From: Bacillota bacterium
Lineage (GTDB): Bacteria > Bacillota > SHA-98 > Ch115 > JABLXJ01
Direction: 5' to 3'
Length of the DNA stretch: 64,000 nt
Assembly (NCBI GenBank): GCA_012839815.1
Contig: DUMQ01000130.1
Location: forward strand, 1-64,000
Shown: in pieces, positions 52,815 to 62,223 of the stretch
How positions within the stretch are numbered: the stretch's first letter is position 1
Layout of the letters: every line of letters begins with the position of its first letter
Position numbers and translations under genes: made by a program
The notes under the pieces: model-generated
Database searches by the model: none
Seen by the model: only the letters and a program-made list of their open reading frames with translations
What the model was told of the DNA's origin: nothing

Positions 52815-54194
52815 ATGTCGAAGGCTAAAACAAGATATATTTGTCAGGAATGCGGCTACAGCGCCCCCAAGTGGCTCGGGCGGTGCCCCGGTTGCGGAGC
52901 ATGGAATTCCATGATTGAGGAGGTCGTTGAAGCGACCGGTGCAGGTGGGCCCGCCACATCGCGATCCGGGTTGTTTACCACGGGCGACAGGCCGCGACCC
53001 ATAACAGAGGTTGAGGCCTGCCAGGAAGAAAGGTTTTCCACGGGCATAGGTGAGCTTGATAGAGCCCTTGGCGGGGGGATTGTCCCGGGCTCTTTTATAT
53101 TGGTAGCAGGGGATCCCGGGATAGGTAAATCAACTCTGATGTTGCAGATGTCAAATCATATAGGGCTGACGGGCAAGCCGGTGCTTTATGTATCCGGCGA
53201 GGAGTCGTCTAGACAGATAAGGCTCAGGGCTGATAGGCTGGGGCCGCTATCGGGTGACCTGTTTGTTGTCGCCGAGACAAATATCAGGGTCATTGAGGAT
53301 CACGTCGCCTCGGTAAGTCCTTCTCTTGTTATTATCGACTCTATTCAGACAGCCTATGACCCGGAGCTGGAATCCGCGCCTGGCAGCGTAAGCCAGGTCC
53401 GGGAGGTCGCTGCTCGCCTGATGAGGCTCGCCAAGGTCTCCGGCACGCCGATATTTGTTGTAGGCCATGTCACGAAAACCGGCGTCATAGCAGGGCCGCG
53501 CGTCCTGGAGCATATGGTTGATACCGTATTATATCTCGAGGGCGAGAGGAATCACGCCTTTAGAATACTGCGCGCAGTAAAGAACAGGTTCGGGTCGACC
53601 AATGAAATTGGCGTGTTCGAGATGCAGCAAGGTGGCCTTATCGATGTCAAGAATCCTTCGCAAATTTTTCTATCTGAGAAACCCGTAGGGGTCTCCGGGT
53701 CCTGTGTCGTTGCCAGCCTCGAGGGCACGCGGCCGATTCTGGTCGAGCTCCAGGCACTGGTGAGCTCCATGAACTTTGGAGCGCCTCGACGGACTACGAT
53801 GGGTGTAGATTATAACCGCGTGGCCATAATCCTGGCTGTCCTGGAGAAAAGAGTGGGTCTATCTCTCGCCATGGAGGACGTCTACGTTAACGTTGTGGGG
53901 GGCATCAGGCTCGACGACCCCGCCGTCGATCTCGGGATCGCCACGGCGATAGCCTCGAGCCATAAGGGCAAGGCCGTGGATGGCGGCAGCATAGTGCTGG
54001 GTGAGATTGGTTTGTCCGGCGAGGTCCGGGCCGTAAGCCGCCTGGAGGCCAGGCTATCCGAAGCGGCTAAGCTAGGCTTTAAGAGATGCATTATTCCGAG
54101 GAGGAATGTGCCCCAGGGCAAAGAGATGCGGCTTGATATGGAGATCGAAGGAGTCGCGACGTTGAGGGAGGCGCTCGATGCGGCTATAGGATAG
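52815..54194 (+). CDS. radA: DNA repair protein RadA
   Basis: RadA is a RecA-like branch-migration helicase in recombination. The N-terminal zinc finger is CQECGYSAPKWLGRCPGCGAW, Walker A GDPGIGKSTL, the KNRFG motif VKNRFGSTNEIG, and the C-terminus is a Lon-like domain. I use ATG 52815 (MSKAKTRYICQ); the track's 52587 start lies in the thrB fusion gene. disA follows, the standard pairing. Confidence 0.96.
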   Translation: MSKAKTRYICQECGYSAPKWLGRCPGCGAWNSMIEEVVEATGAGGPATSRSGLFTTGDRPRPITEVEACQEERFSTGIGELDRALGGGIVPGSFILVAGDPGIGKSTLMLQMSNHIGLTGKPVLYVSGEESSRQIRLRADRLGPLSGDLFVVAETNIRVIEDHVASVSPSLVIIDSIQTAYDPELESAPGSVSQVREVAARLMRLAKVSGTPIFVVGHVTKTGVIAGPRVLEHMVDTVLYLEGERNHAFRILRAVKNRFGSTNEIGVFEMQQGGLIDVKNPSQIFLSEKPVGVSGSCVVASLEGTRPILVELQALVSSMNFGAPRRTTMGVDYNRVAIILAVLEKRVGLSLAMEDVYVNVVGGIRLDDPAVDLGIATAIASSHKGKAVDGGSIVLGEIGLSGEVRAVSRLEARLSEAAKLGFKRCIIPRRNVPQGKEMRLDMEIEGVATLREALDAAIG

Positions 54195-54238
54195 GGCCAT
54201 AGGACAGAGATGGGTCAGGACAGAGATAGGTCGGAGGG

Positions 54239-55333
54239 ATGAAAGGAACGATGCCAGGTGAGCAGAAACTATTGGAGGAGCGTTTTCTCAAGACGCTAAG
54301 ACTCGTTGCGCCGGGCACGGATTTGCATGAGGGCCTCGAGAGCATAATCAGGGCAAGGACGGGGGCTTTAATAGTTGTAGGGGATTCGCCTGAGGTGATG
54401 GCCCTCGTAGACGGTGGATTCCGGCTGAATTGCGAATTTACCCCCTCAAGACTATATGAACTCTGCAAGATGGATGGTGCCGTCGTCTTGAGTGAGGACG
54501 GCAGGCAGATACTCGTTGCCAACGCGCAACTGCTTCCAGACCCGCAGGTGGAGTCGAAGGAGACCGGCACGAGGCATAGAACCGCCGAACGCGTGGCGAA
54601 GCAAACCGGTAAGCTTGTAATCGCCATATCCCAGCGGCGAAATGTTATTACTCTCTATGAAGGCAATTTCAAGTATATAATTCGTGATATCGGCGTAACC
54701 CTCGCCAAGGCGAACCAGGCGCTCCAGACTCTTGAGAAATACCGTAGCGTCCTCGATCATGCTTTGACAAACCTTAGCGCCCTGGAGTTTGAGGACCTTG
54801 CTACGCTCTCGGACGTCGCCACTGCGATTCAGCGGACGGAGATGGTTAGCCGCGTGGCCCGGGAAATCGAGAAATACATCTGCGAACTCGGGACCGAGGG
54901 GCGTCTCATCAGCATGCAGCTGGAAGAGTTGATGGCGGATGTGGAAGACGAGGGGCTTATGGTTATAAGGGATTACCTTGTGGCCCACGAGTCCAAGTCG
55001 GCAGAATCTATAAGGGACCAGATAGCGAGCTGGGATGCCGAGGATTTGCTGGATCTGGGGACGATCTGTCGAACCCTGGGCTATTCGGGAACGGCGAATA
55101 TCCTTGACCAGGCTGTTTCGCCGAGGGGATATCGCGTCCTCTCGAAGATACCGAGGCTGCCCATGCCGGTTATAATGAATATCGTCGTAACATTCAAGAC
55201 CCTTCAGGGGGTCCTCAACGCGTCCATAGATGAGCTGGACGGTGTTGAGGGTATAGGAGAGGTGAGAGCGCACGCGATCAAGGATGGTCTGAGGCGCCTC
55301 AGAGAGCATGTTCTACTTGAGAGACATATGTAA
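54239..55333 (+). CDS. disA: DNA integrity scanning diadenylate cyclase DisA
   Basis: DisA makes c-di-AMP and scans DNA, with activity blocked at branched junctions. The DAC domain motifs DGAVVLSED and GTRHRTAERVAKQT are intact. A linker helix region and a C-terminal helix-hairpin-helix (ELDGVEGIGEVRAHAI) follow. Length is 364 aa; ATG 54251 is an alternative start. It lies 44 bp after radA, in a stretch with a small tandem repeat (CAGAGATGGGT / CAGAGATAGGT). Confidence 0.96.
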   Translation: MKGTMPGEQKLLEERFLKTLRLVAPGTDLHEGLESIIRARTGALIVVGDSPEVMALVDGGFRLNCEFTPSRLYELCKMDGAVVLSEDGRQILVANAQLLPDPQVESKETGTRHRTAERVAKQTGKLVIAISQRRNVITLYEGNFKYIIRDIGVTLAKANQALQTLEKYRSVLDHALTNLSALEFEDLATLSDVATAIQRTEMVSRVAREIEKYICELGTEGRLISMQLEELMADVEDEGLMVIRDYLVAHESKSAESIRDQIASWDAEDLLDLGTICRTLGYSGTANILDQAVSPRGYRVLSKIPRLPMPVIMNIVVTFKTLQGVLNASIDELDGVEGIGEVRAHAIKDGLRRLREHVLLERHM

Positions 55334-55354
55334 ACCCAAGGTCAGGTATAAGTC

Positions 55355-55753
55355 TCAGGTCAGGCTAAATATCCCCAGCGTCGTGATGGTGCGATATTCC
55401 TTCTCAAGGACTTCATACAGGTCCAGGTGGAGGAGATTACAGAGGGCCGCCAGGTAGAAGAGCACCATGCCAAGCTCGCTCTCGATCGCATCTTTGCATT
55501 CGGGGCACAAGGAGCCAGTTAAATGAGTATCTACGTAGTTCTTTATCTCGGATAAGCTGATGTCACACGGGAGTTGCTGACGGCTTGCGTTAATCTTCAA
55601 ACACCCGCAGTTTGTCACTGCTTTGATGATAGCGCGGTTTGCGCGCGCATTCGATTCCTGAAACTTCGAAAGACAATCAAGGATGCTGCGGTGCCTGATA
55701 AGGTGGTCATATACAGCTTCCTGAAACCTCACGAATTGCTTCCCCTCCATCAT
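55355..55753 (-). CDS. DUF1573-like small conserved protein
   Basis: This protein of about 132 residues resembles a clostridial family I recall as DUF1573-like or MazG-related; function is unknown. The conserved features are TNCGCLKINA, HLTGSLCPECKDAIESELG and LFYLAALCNLLHLDLYEVLEKE. The four cysteines could bind metal. The start is ATG 55753 or 55750 after GGGGGG; the track start is 55777. It converges on disA and diverges from carD. Confidence 0.7.
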   Translation of the reverse strand: MMEGKQFVRFQEAVYDHLIRHRSILDCLSKFQESNARANRAIIKAVTNCGCLKINASRQQLPCDISLSEIKNYVDTHLTGSLCPECKDAIESELGMVLFYLAALCNLLHLDLYEVLEKEYRTITTLGIFSLT

Positions 55754-55832
55754 CTGTCCCCCCAAACCTCTGCTCATCTTTTTTATTTCATTGCATTGTT
55801 AAGTGTTTAATTTCCCTGGTGACCATGATTTT

Positions 55833-55861
55833 ATTATATGTTTACATGCTGACTTTGTCAA
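55833..55861 (-). promoter_or_regulatory. Promoter of the DUF1573-like gene
   Basis: On the minus strand, TTGACA, 17 bp, TATAAT is a perfect consensus, about 80 bp before the start codon. Confidence 0.88.
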
Positions 55862-55910
55862 TGAATGCGGCAGCGCGATCGGGCCGGAATGCGCGAAAAA
55901 TGGGCATTTC

Positions 55911-55939
55911 TTGACAGCCCTGGTTTGACATGATAAAAT
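55911..55939 (+). promoter_or_regulatory. Promoter of carD
   Basis: TTGACA, 17 bp, TAAAAT lies about 45 bp before the carD GTG. It is back-to-back with the minus-strand promoter at 55833-55861. Confidence 0.85.
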
Positions 55940-55981
55940 CAAAATTAGGGAACTTATGGTATTGCTGGGGGGTATATATAG

Positions 55982-56458
55982 GTGTTTAATGTCGGAGATA
56001 AAGTCGTTTATCCAATGCACGGTGCCGGGGTTATAGAGGCCATCGAGGAGCGGGAAGTGCTTGGGAAGCGACAAAAGTACTATGTTATGCGAATCCCTCT
56101 AGGTGAAATGAAGGTCATGGTGCCTGCAAGAAGCGTGGAGGAGGTGGGTTTGAGGGGAGTTATAGGGCGGGAGGACGTCGAGAAGGTATTTGAGGTCCTG
56201 AAAAGCGCAAAGACGAAGATGTCGTCCAACTGGAACCGGAGATACAAGGCTAACCTTGAGAAGATCAAAAGCGGCGATGTGTTTGAAGTGGCGGAAGTGG
56301 TGCGCAACCTCTCGAAGCGGGACCGCGAGAAGGGACTCTCTGCGGGTGAGAAGAGAATGCTTGAGAGCGCGCGTCAAATCCTAATAAGCGAGCTCGTGCT
56401 TGCCCAGGGGCGCGATAAGGATGAGGTAGCTGAGGAGATAGATAGTGTCCTGGAGTAG
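55982..56458 (+). CDS. CarD family transcription regulator
   Basis: CarD/CdnL-type proteins bind the RNA polymerase beta subunit and stabilise open complexes. The N-terminal Tudor-like RNAP-interaction domain (MFNVGDKVVYPMHGAGVIEAIEER) and a helical C-domain (NLSKRDREKGLSAGEKRML) are clear. It has 158 aa and a GTG start. It heads the carD-PIN/TRAM-ispD-ispF block common in clostridia. Confidence 0.94.
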   Translation: MFNVGDKVVYPMHGAGVIEAIEEREVLGKRQKYYVMRIPLGEMKVMVPARSVEEVGLRGVIGREDVEKVFEVLKSAKTKMSSNWNRRYKANLEKIKSGDVFEVAEVVRNLSKRDREKGLSAGEKRMLESARQILISELVLAQGRDKDEVAEEIDSVLE

Positions 56459-56725
56459 TCCGGGTAGCCGGATGGAAAGAAAAGATAGGAATTGGATAAA
56501 TGTGCCGTGGATAGCTATGGAATAGCTGTGGGTTCAGGGTTGACATGGTTCGACACGTATATCCTTGAAGGTATGGATAGAAGTAGTGTATCATAAGAAT
56601 ACTAAGAAATACATACTAAGGATGCCGCCCGCCGGGGACGGTGGTGGCACGTTGCCATGTCTCATAGGAGCTATGTCACATGAGCTCATGGATTGCAAAT
56701 ATGGATGAGGGAGGTGGGATGTTTC

Positions 56726-57862
56726 GTGGTTGACAGGTTGATTCGGATTTTTTTTATTGCCGGCGGCGCTGCAGTAGGGATAGCCATCAACAGGACGATG
56801 GATATCAGCTCTTGGAGTTCAGGGGGCCTGGGGATTAGTATATCGTTGCTTGTACTGATGGCCCTCGGTGGTGCCATTGTCGGCCTCTTGATTGCCCCCG
56901 CTTTCACCTGGATTCTCAGGCGCTCGGTCGCATGGGTCGAAAACGGGTTGCGTAAAACACCTACTCAGGATATCGTCGCCGGGGCCTTGGGTGGAATCGT
57001 TGGCTTGCTCATCGCAGTTCTTCTTACTCTCCCATTTGTCCAGCTGCCTTTTATCGGGCGATATATTCCGTTGCCAGTTACCCTTATGTTCGGGTACCTC
57101 GGTGCCCACATTGCTATAAGGAAGAAAGAAGAACTATTTAGCCTATTCTTATCAGTTCCTCGGTCGGTTGAACGCGTTGTCGGGGGGAGCGCTGACCGGA
57201 CTGTGATCGCCGGGAGAGAGAAGCGGAGTAAGCCGGGTAATCTAGGCAGTAGGGCCTCTTATAAGATCCTGGATACGAGCGTAATAATTGATGGTCGTAT
57301 AGCTGATATTTGTAAAACCGGATTCATAGAGGGCATTCTTATAGTGCCCAGCTTCGTCTTGGAAGAGCTTCAACGCATTGCGGACTCATCCGATGTCCTG
57401 AAGAGGAACAGAGGCCGGCGGGGCCTGGATATCTTAAATAAGCTCCAGAAGGAGCAGAATGTCGTTGTCCAGGTGCACGAGACCGACGTCGATGATTCCC
57501 TGGAAGTGGACAGCCGGCTTGTTAAGCTTGCCAGGGCCCTCGGCGCCAAGATAGTCACCAATGACTTCAATCTTAATAAGGTGGCGGAGTTTAGAGGTGT
57601 CCAGGTCTTGAACATCAATGAACTCGCAAATGCTTTGAAGCCTGTAGTCCTGCCGGGGGAGGAAATGGTTGTACACGTCATCAAAGACGGGAAGGAATCC
57701 GGGCAGGGAGTGGCGTATTTAGATGATGGAACGATGATCGTCGTGGATGGGGGCAAGAGGTATATAGGAGAGCAGATCGCGGTGATGGTCACCAGTGTTC
57801 TCCAGACCGCTGCAGGCAGGATGATCTTCGCAAAGCCCAAAGCCATCGAACGCGTAATGTAG
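56726..57862 (+). CDS. PIN/TRAM domain membrane protein (YacL-like)
   Basis: Four hydrophobic segments (about 1-120) precede a PIN nuclease-like domain ([52 protein letters not shown]) with the acidic residues expected for metal binding. A TRAM domain follows ([32 protein letters not shown]). The start is GTG 56726 behind GGAGGTGGG. The exact substrate of this conserved family is unknown. The 270-bp gap after carD holds no gene that I can see. Confidence 0.92.
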   Translation: MVDRLIRIFFIAGGAAVGIAINRTMDISSWSSGGLGISISLLVLMALGGAIVGLLIAPAFTWILRRSVAWVENGLRKTPTQDIVAGALGGIVGLLIAVLLTLPFVQLPFIGRYIPLPVTLMFGYLGAHIAIRKKEELFSLFLSVPRSVERVVGGSADRTVIAGREKRSKPGNLGSRASYKILDTSVIIDGRIADICKTGFIEGILIVPSFVLEELQRIADSSDVLKRNRGRRGLDILNKLQKEQNVVVQVHETDVDDSLEVDSRLVKLARALGAKIVTNDFNLNKVAEFRGVQVLNINELANALKPVVLPGEEMVVHVIKDGKESGQGVAYLDDGTMIVVDGGKRYIGEQIAVMVTSVLQTAAGRMIFAKPKAIERVM

Positions 57863-57898
57863 GCTGATTATGCAGGTCATGGTGGGGGAGGAGTTGAG

Positions 57899-58609
57899 AT
57901 GCTTGTTTCATGCGTTGTCCCTGCCGCGGGGCAGGGAAGGCGCATGGGTGGTGATACGGGAAAGCTCTTCATGAACTTGAACGGGAAACCTGTATTGTCA
58001 TATACGCTGGAAGCTATTGAGAAATGCCCGCTTATATCCGAAATCGTCCTGGTCGTCAAGGAAGATGAGATCCAACACGCATCCCGGCTCTTCGCAGAGG
58101 AACGGGGGTTTTCAAAGGTTAAAAGGATTATCCCGGGTGGAGCCGAGAGACAGATGTCCGTTTACCTGGGACTCCTTGTTACTGATGCCGCGTGTGATAT
58201 CGTCATGATTCATGACGGCGCGCGGCCTTTGATTACTTTGGATGCGATAACTTCTGTAATAAATGAGGCGGCCGCCTGGGGTGCCGCGGTAGTGGCTACT
58301 CCGGTGAAGGATACTATAAAGTTGTCGGACTCGCAGGGTTTCGTTAAATCTACCCTCGACCGATCAAGGCTGTGGGCGGTCCAGACACCCCAGGCATTCC
58401 GGCGTGAACTCCTGTTATGCGCCTACGAAAAGGCTCATAACGATGGTTTTCTCGGCACGGATGATAGCGTGCTTGTGGAGCGACTGGGGTGGAAGGTGAA
58501 GCTGGTACCTGGTTCATATGAAAATATAAAGATCACCACCCCTGAAGATATTCCCCTAGCTGAGGCTATACTAAGGAGGAAGGTTCTTGAGGGTAGGAAT
58601 GGGATATGA
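57899..58609 (+). CDS. ispD: 2-C-methyl-D-erythritol 4-phosphate cytidylyltransferase
   Basis: This is the third step of the MEP isoprenoid pathway, CTP + MEP to CDP-ME. The nucleotide site is PAAGQGRRMGGDTGKLF; VMIHDGARPLI and TPVKDTIKLSD are conserved. Its 236 aa is normal. It overlaps ispF by 23 bp, so the next two MEP enzymes' genes are coupled. Confidence 0.96.
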   Translation: MLVSCVVPAAGQGRRMGGDTGKLFMNLNGKPVLSYTLEAIEKCPLISEIVLVVKEDEIQHASRLFAEERGFSKVKRIIPGGAERQMSVYLGLLVTDAACDIVMIHDGARPLITLDAITSVINEAAAWGAAVVATPVKDTIKLSDSQGFVKSTLDRSRLWAVQTPQAFRRELLLCAYEKAHNDGFLGTDDSVLVERLGWKVKLVPGSYENIKITTPEDIPLAEAILRRKVLEGRNGI

Positions 58610-59063
58610 TGTACACCGGCTCGTCGAAGGTTTGCCGCTCTGGCTGGGTGGCGTTATGATTCCTTACAATGCCGGGCTCCAGGGGCATTCTGATGGCGAC
58701 GTAATTCTTCATGCGATAGCCGACGCGCTTCTCGGAGCGGTCGGCGAATCGGATATTGGGAGCCATTTCCCTGATGATGACCCCACATATGAAGGGGTGG
58801 CAAGCGCTTCACTGCTTGCCAGGGTCCGGGATATTGTTTCTGAGAGGGGCTTCGCTGTAAATAATGTTGACGCTGTCCTCCTGGCGGAGCGCCCCAAGAT
58901 CGCACCCTATGTTGATGCTATGCGCAGGAGGATATCCGAGATCCTACGCATTGGCCCCGGTGATGTGAGCATCAAGGCGACGACAAACGAGGGGTTGGGG
59001 TTTACCGGAAGAGGCGAGGGCATGGCAGCATACGCGGTCGCGAGCGTGATCCCGGTCCCATGA
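58587..59063 (+). CDS. ispF: 2-C-methyl-D-erythritol 2,4-cyclodiphosphate synthase
   Basis: IspF cyclises CDP-ME-2P in the MEP pathway. The zinc ligands are in GYDVHRL and HSDGDVILHAI; IGSHFPDDDPTYEG and TTNEGLGFTGRGEGMAAYAV complete the site. The TTG start sits behind AAGGAGGAAGG inside the ispD C-terminus. Its 158 aa is normal. Confidence 0.97.
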   Translation: MRVGMGYDVHRLVEGLPLWLGGVMIPYNAGLQGHSDGDVILHAIADALLGAVGESDIGSHFPDDDPTYEGVASASLLARVRDIVSERGFAVNNVDAVLLAERPKIAPYVDAMRRRISEILRIGPGDVSIKATTNEGLGFTGRGEGMAAYAVASVIPVP

Positions 59064-59160
59064 GCTGGGCCCGCGAAGTGGGTCATACTCACCGGGGGCA
59101 ACAGTCACGTGGAATACGACGGAATCATACTTTACCAAGGGCCAGCCGGGGGTGATAGAG

Positions 59161-60417
59161 ATGGGTAAACTTGTCATAACCGGGGGTGAGAGACTTTCCG
59201 GTAAGGTCCGGCTTAGCGGGAGCAAGAATAGTGCCCTGGCGATCCTGGTGGGTGCTGCCATGGGCACCGGCTGGACGAGGCTCGAGAACGTTCCAAATTA
59301 CGTGGATGTCCATGTCCTTTGTGAAATCCTCCGCGAGCTCGGGGCGCATGTTCGTCCCGCCGGCCCCGGGGCTCTGGAAATAGACGGATCGAGTTTGAGT
59401 TATCACACCCCGTCATATGAGGCTGTCCGCAAATTGAGGGCTTCGTTTTATACAGCCGGCCTCCTCCTTGCCCGCCTCGGCAAGGCGGTTGTGCCGTTTC
59501 CGGGCGGCGATGTAATAGGTGCGCGAGGGATAGATTTCCATCTCGAGGGTTTTAGAGCCCTTGGGGCGGAGGTGGCAATCGAACACGGCTATGTGAAGCT
59601 ATCAGCACCGGAGCTCGTGGGCACTAATTTTTATATTGGACGAGCGAGCCACGGCACGACGGTTAATATGATGTTTGCCGCGTGTTTTGCCAGGGGAACG
59701 ACCACATTGGAGAACGCAGCTAGAGATCCCGAGATCGTTGACCTGGCCGTCTTTTTGAACAGTATGGGAGCGAAGATCAGGGGCGCCGGCACGAGCACGA
59801 TCAAGATAGAAGGCGTAAAACAGCTTTCGGCAACGTCCTATGAGATAATGCCTGATCGTTTGGAGGCCGGCACGTTCGCCATAGCGTCGGCCATCACGGG
59901 CGGGGATATATTGATTGAAAACGCCGTCCCCGAGCACTTGCGCACCGTGATCATCAAATTGCGCGAGGCGGGCGCCGAGATAGAGGAATCATCAAACATG
60001 ATGCGTGTGGTAGGACCGGATCGCCCGCGCGCCGTTAACATCGAGACCCTCCCATACCCGGGTTTCCCTACGGACCTGCAACCCCAGTTTACGGCGTTGA
60101 TGACCGTGGCAGGCGGCATCTCCTCCATAACTGAGACGAGGTTCGAAAACAGGTTTACATATGCTGACGAGTTGAGAAGAATGGGCGCGGATTTGCGCGT
60201 AGATCGAGATACGATTATAGTCCGCGGGGTAGAGAGGCTCACGGGGGCTCCGGTCGAGTCACCTAGGGATATAAGGGGGGGCGCCGCGCTGGTTGTGGCG
60301 GCGCTCTCCGCTCTAGGTGAGACGGAGCTGAGCGGTGTCGAGCATATAGATAGAGGATACGACCATATAGAGAGAAAGCTTGCAATGCTGGGTGCCAGGA
60401 TAAGGCGCATAGATTAA
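59161..60417 (+). CDS. murA: UDP-N-acetylglucosamine 1-carboxyvinyltransferase, Asp active-site variant
   Basis: MurA transfers enolpyruvate to UDP-GlcNAc, the first committed peptidoglycan step. GSKNSALAIL holds the catalytic Lys-Asn pair. The loop that normally reads GGCxIG.RP is GGDVIGARGID, so the catalytic Cys is Asp, the change known to make MurA insensitive to fosfomycin. ATG 59161 follows GGGGG; the track begins three codons earlier. Its 419 aa is typical. It sits between ispF and gltX. Confidence 0.94.
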   Translation: MGKLVITGGERLSGKVRLSGSKNSALAILVGAAMGTGWTRLENVPNYVDVHVLCEILRELGAHVRPAGPGALEIDGSSLSYHTPSYEAVRKLRASFYTAGLLLARLGKAVVPFPGGDVIGARGIDFHLEGFRALGAEVAIEHGYVKLSAPELVGTNFYIGRASHGTTVNMMFAACFARGTTTLENAARDPEIVDLAVFLNSMGAKIRGAGTSTIKIEGVKQLSATSYEIMPDRLEAGTFAIASAITGGDILIENAVPEHLRTVIIKLREAGAEIEESSNMMRVVGPDRPRAVNIETLPYPGFPTDLQPQFTALMTVAGGISSITETRFENRFTYADELRRMGADLRVDRDTIIVRGVERLTGAPVESPRDIRGGAALVVAALSALGETELSGVEHIDRGYDHIERKLAMLGARIRRID

Positions 60418-60444
60418 AACCGGTAACGGGGGAAAGAAAAGGAT

Positions 60445-61920
60445 ATGACGGAGAAGGATACCACGGAGAAGGTGCGCGTTAGGTTTGCTCCAAGCCCTAC
60501 AGGGCACCTGCACATAGGGAACGCTCACACAGGGTTGTTTAACTGGCTCTTTGCTCGTCACAACGGGGGCAAGTTTATTTTGAGGATCGAGGATACGGAC
60601 CTTGAACGTTCGTATGCGGAGTCCGAGAAGCTTATCCTGGAGGACCTAAAATGGTTGGGACTCGACTGGGATGAGGGAGTGGATATCGGGGGGCCCTACG
60701 GGCCCTACAGGCAGACCGAACGGCTCGAACTCTACCGGCAGTATGCGCAGAGGCTCCTCGACGAAGGCCATGCTTATCTTTGTTATTGTACACCCGAGGA
60801 ACTCGAGATGGAGCGCAAGGCCGCCCTGGACCGGGGAGAAGCCCCAAGGTATGGCGGCAGGTGCCGCGAATTAACCGAAGCTAGGCGAGCTGAGCTGGAG
60901 CGCCAGGGGAGAAGGCCGGCGGTGCGGTTCCGGGTGCCTGACGAGGTTATTGTCGTAAATGACCTTATACGCGGCCCCATTGAATTTGACAGCAAGACCA
61001 TCGGGGATTTCGTAATAATGAAATGCGATGGCGTGCCTACGTATAATTTCGCCGTTGTGGTCGATGACGTCCATATGAAGATTACGCACATCATCAGGGC
61101 CGACGAGCATGTAGCTAATACGCCACGTCAAATACTGCTTTACGAGGCTCTCGGCCTCCCCTTGCCGAAATTTGCCCATATCTCCATGATCCTGGGGCCT
61201 GATCGCACAAAGCTCAGCAAACGTCACGGGGCTACATCTGTATTTCACTACAGGCAGGCGGGATACCTGCCGGATGCGGTTGTGAACTACCTTGCGCTCC
61301 TTGGATGGTCGCCTGAAAACGGCGAAGAGGTGCTAACCAGGGAGGAACTGGTGAAGCAGTTTTCGCTGGATCGTGTCGGAAAGAGCCCCGCCGTGTTTGA
61401 TATTGCAAAACTCAACTGGTTAAACGGGGTTTATATACGGCAGGCCGACTTGAAGAGCCTGACGGGGATGGCTATACCCTACCTCAAGAACGCGGGGCTG
61501 GTGAGCGAGCCTGTTACAGGGGAAAGGTTCGACTGGCTGATGGACGTGGTTGATTCCGTCCGGGGGTATCTTGATAACTTGTCGCAGATACCGGAGCATG
61601 CAGGGGTGTTTTTCGGGGATCGCATTGACATCGATGACGGCAAGGCTCGTAAGATCATTTCAGACCCCGAGACCTCGCGAGTTCTAAATTTGTTCATCAA
61701 AGAGCTTGAGAGCCTGGAGCCTTTCGACCGCGAGGCGATTCACACCATGCTCCTGAAAATGCCTGCGCAGCTTGGCCTCAGCGTACGCAAGACGCTCATG
61801 CCCGTGCGCGTCGCCCTGACCGGAACCACAGCCGGACCCGAGCTTCCAAATGTCATCTTTATTCTGGGAAGGGACAGGTCGATCGGGCGGGCCAGGCAGG
61901 CTCTCCACGCCTGCTCTTAA
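60445..61920 (+). CDS. gltX: Glutamate-tRNA ligase
   Basis: This class I synthetase charges tRNA-Glu and, in most Bacillota, also tRNA-Gln. The HIGH motif is FAPSPTGHLHIGNAHTGLFNW, and KMSKS is KLSKRHGATSV. Its 491 aa is typical. No gatCAB genes are in the window, so discrimination cannot be judged. GGGGGAAAG lies upstream. Confidence 0.96.
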   Translation: MTEKDTTEKVRVRFAPSPTGHLHIGNAHTGLFNWLFARHNGGKFILRIEDTDLERSYAESEKLILEDLKWLGLDWDEGVDIGGPYGPYRQTERLELYRQYAQRLLDEGHAYLCYCTPEELEMERKAALDRGEAPRYGGRCRELTEARRAELERQGRRPAVRFRVPDEVIVVNDLIRGPIEFDSKTIGDFVIMKCDGVPTYNFAVVVDDVHMKITHIIRADEHVANTPRQILLYEALGLPLPKFAHISMILGPDRTKLSKRHGATSVFHYRQAGYLPDAVVNYLALLGWSPENGEEVLTREELVKQFSLDRVGKSPAVFDIAKLNWLNGVYIRQADLKSLTGMAIPYLKNAGLVSEPVTGERFDWLMDVVDSVRGYLDNLSQIPEHAGVFFGDRIDIDDGKARKIISDPETSRVLNLFIKELESLEPFDREAIHTMLLKMPAQLGLSVRKTLMPVRVALTGTTAGPELPNVIFILGRDRSIGRARQALHACS

Positions 61921-62007
61921 GTCTGCGGCGGGATAGCGCGGATCCTCGGGTTCTTGAGTTCTCAAATTCCCGGGTTTTCGGGAGTTCCCGGGGAGTTCCC
62001 AGCTTTA

Positions 62008-62036
62008 TTGACAAGAACTGCATGATAGTATATAAT
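62008..62036 (+). promoter_or_regulatory. Promoter of cysE-cysS
   Basis: TTGACA, 17 bp, TATAAT is a perfect consensus promoter about 190 bp before cysE, leaving a long leader. Confidence 0.9.
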
Positions 62037-62135
62037 CGTGGCAAATAATCAGGGTAATCAGGGTAACATGGGGATACTACCACTACCGGGATAACAGCAC
62101 GGGGCTGGTCACGATGTGAGCAGGACAAGTTGAGC

Positions 62136-62175
62136 AAGACCCCGGTCTCTGGCAACATGCAGAGGCAGGGGTCTT
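62136..62175 (+). promoter_or_regulatory. Leader hairpin before cysE
   Basis: AAGACCCC-ggt-CTCTG-gcaacatg-CAGAG-gca-GGGGTCTT forms a strong two-part stem in the cysE leader. It is followed by TTTCTTTC rather than a clean T-run, and no T-box or S-box consensus is present. An attenuator role is a guess. Confidence 0.5.
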
Positions 62176-62223
62176 GACTTGAAAGTTTCTTTCAGGCTCG
62201 TAGTGAGGAGGAGGATGGGCCGT

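Noticed and set aside
62037-62223. T-box upstream of cysE
   Set aside because: The GGTGGNACCGCG sequence and the AG box are missing.
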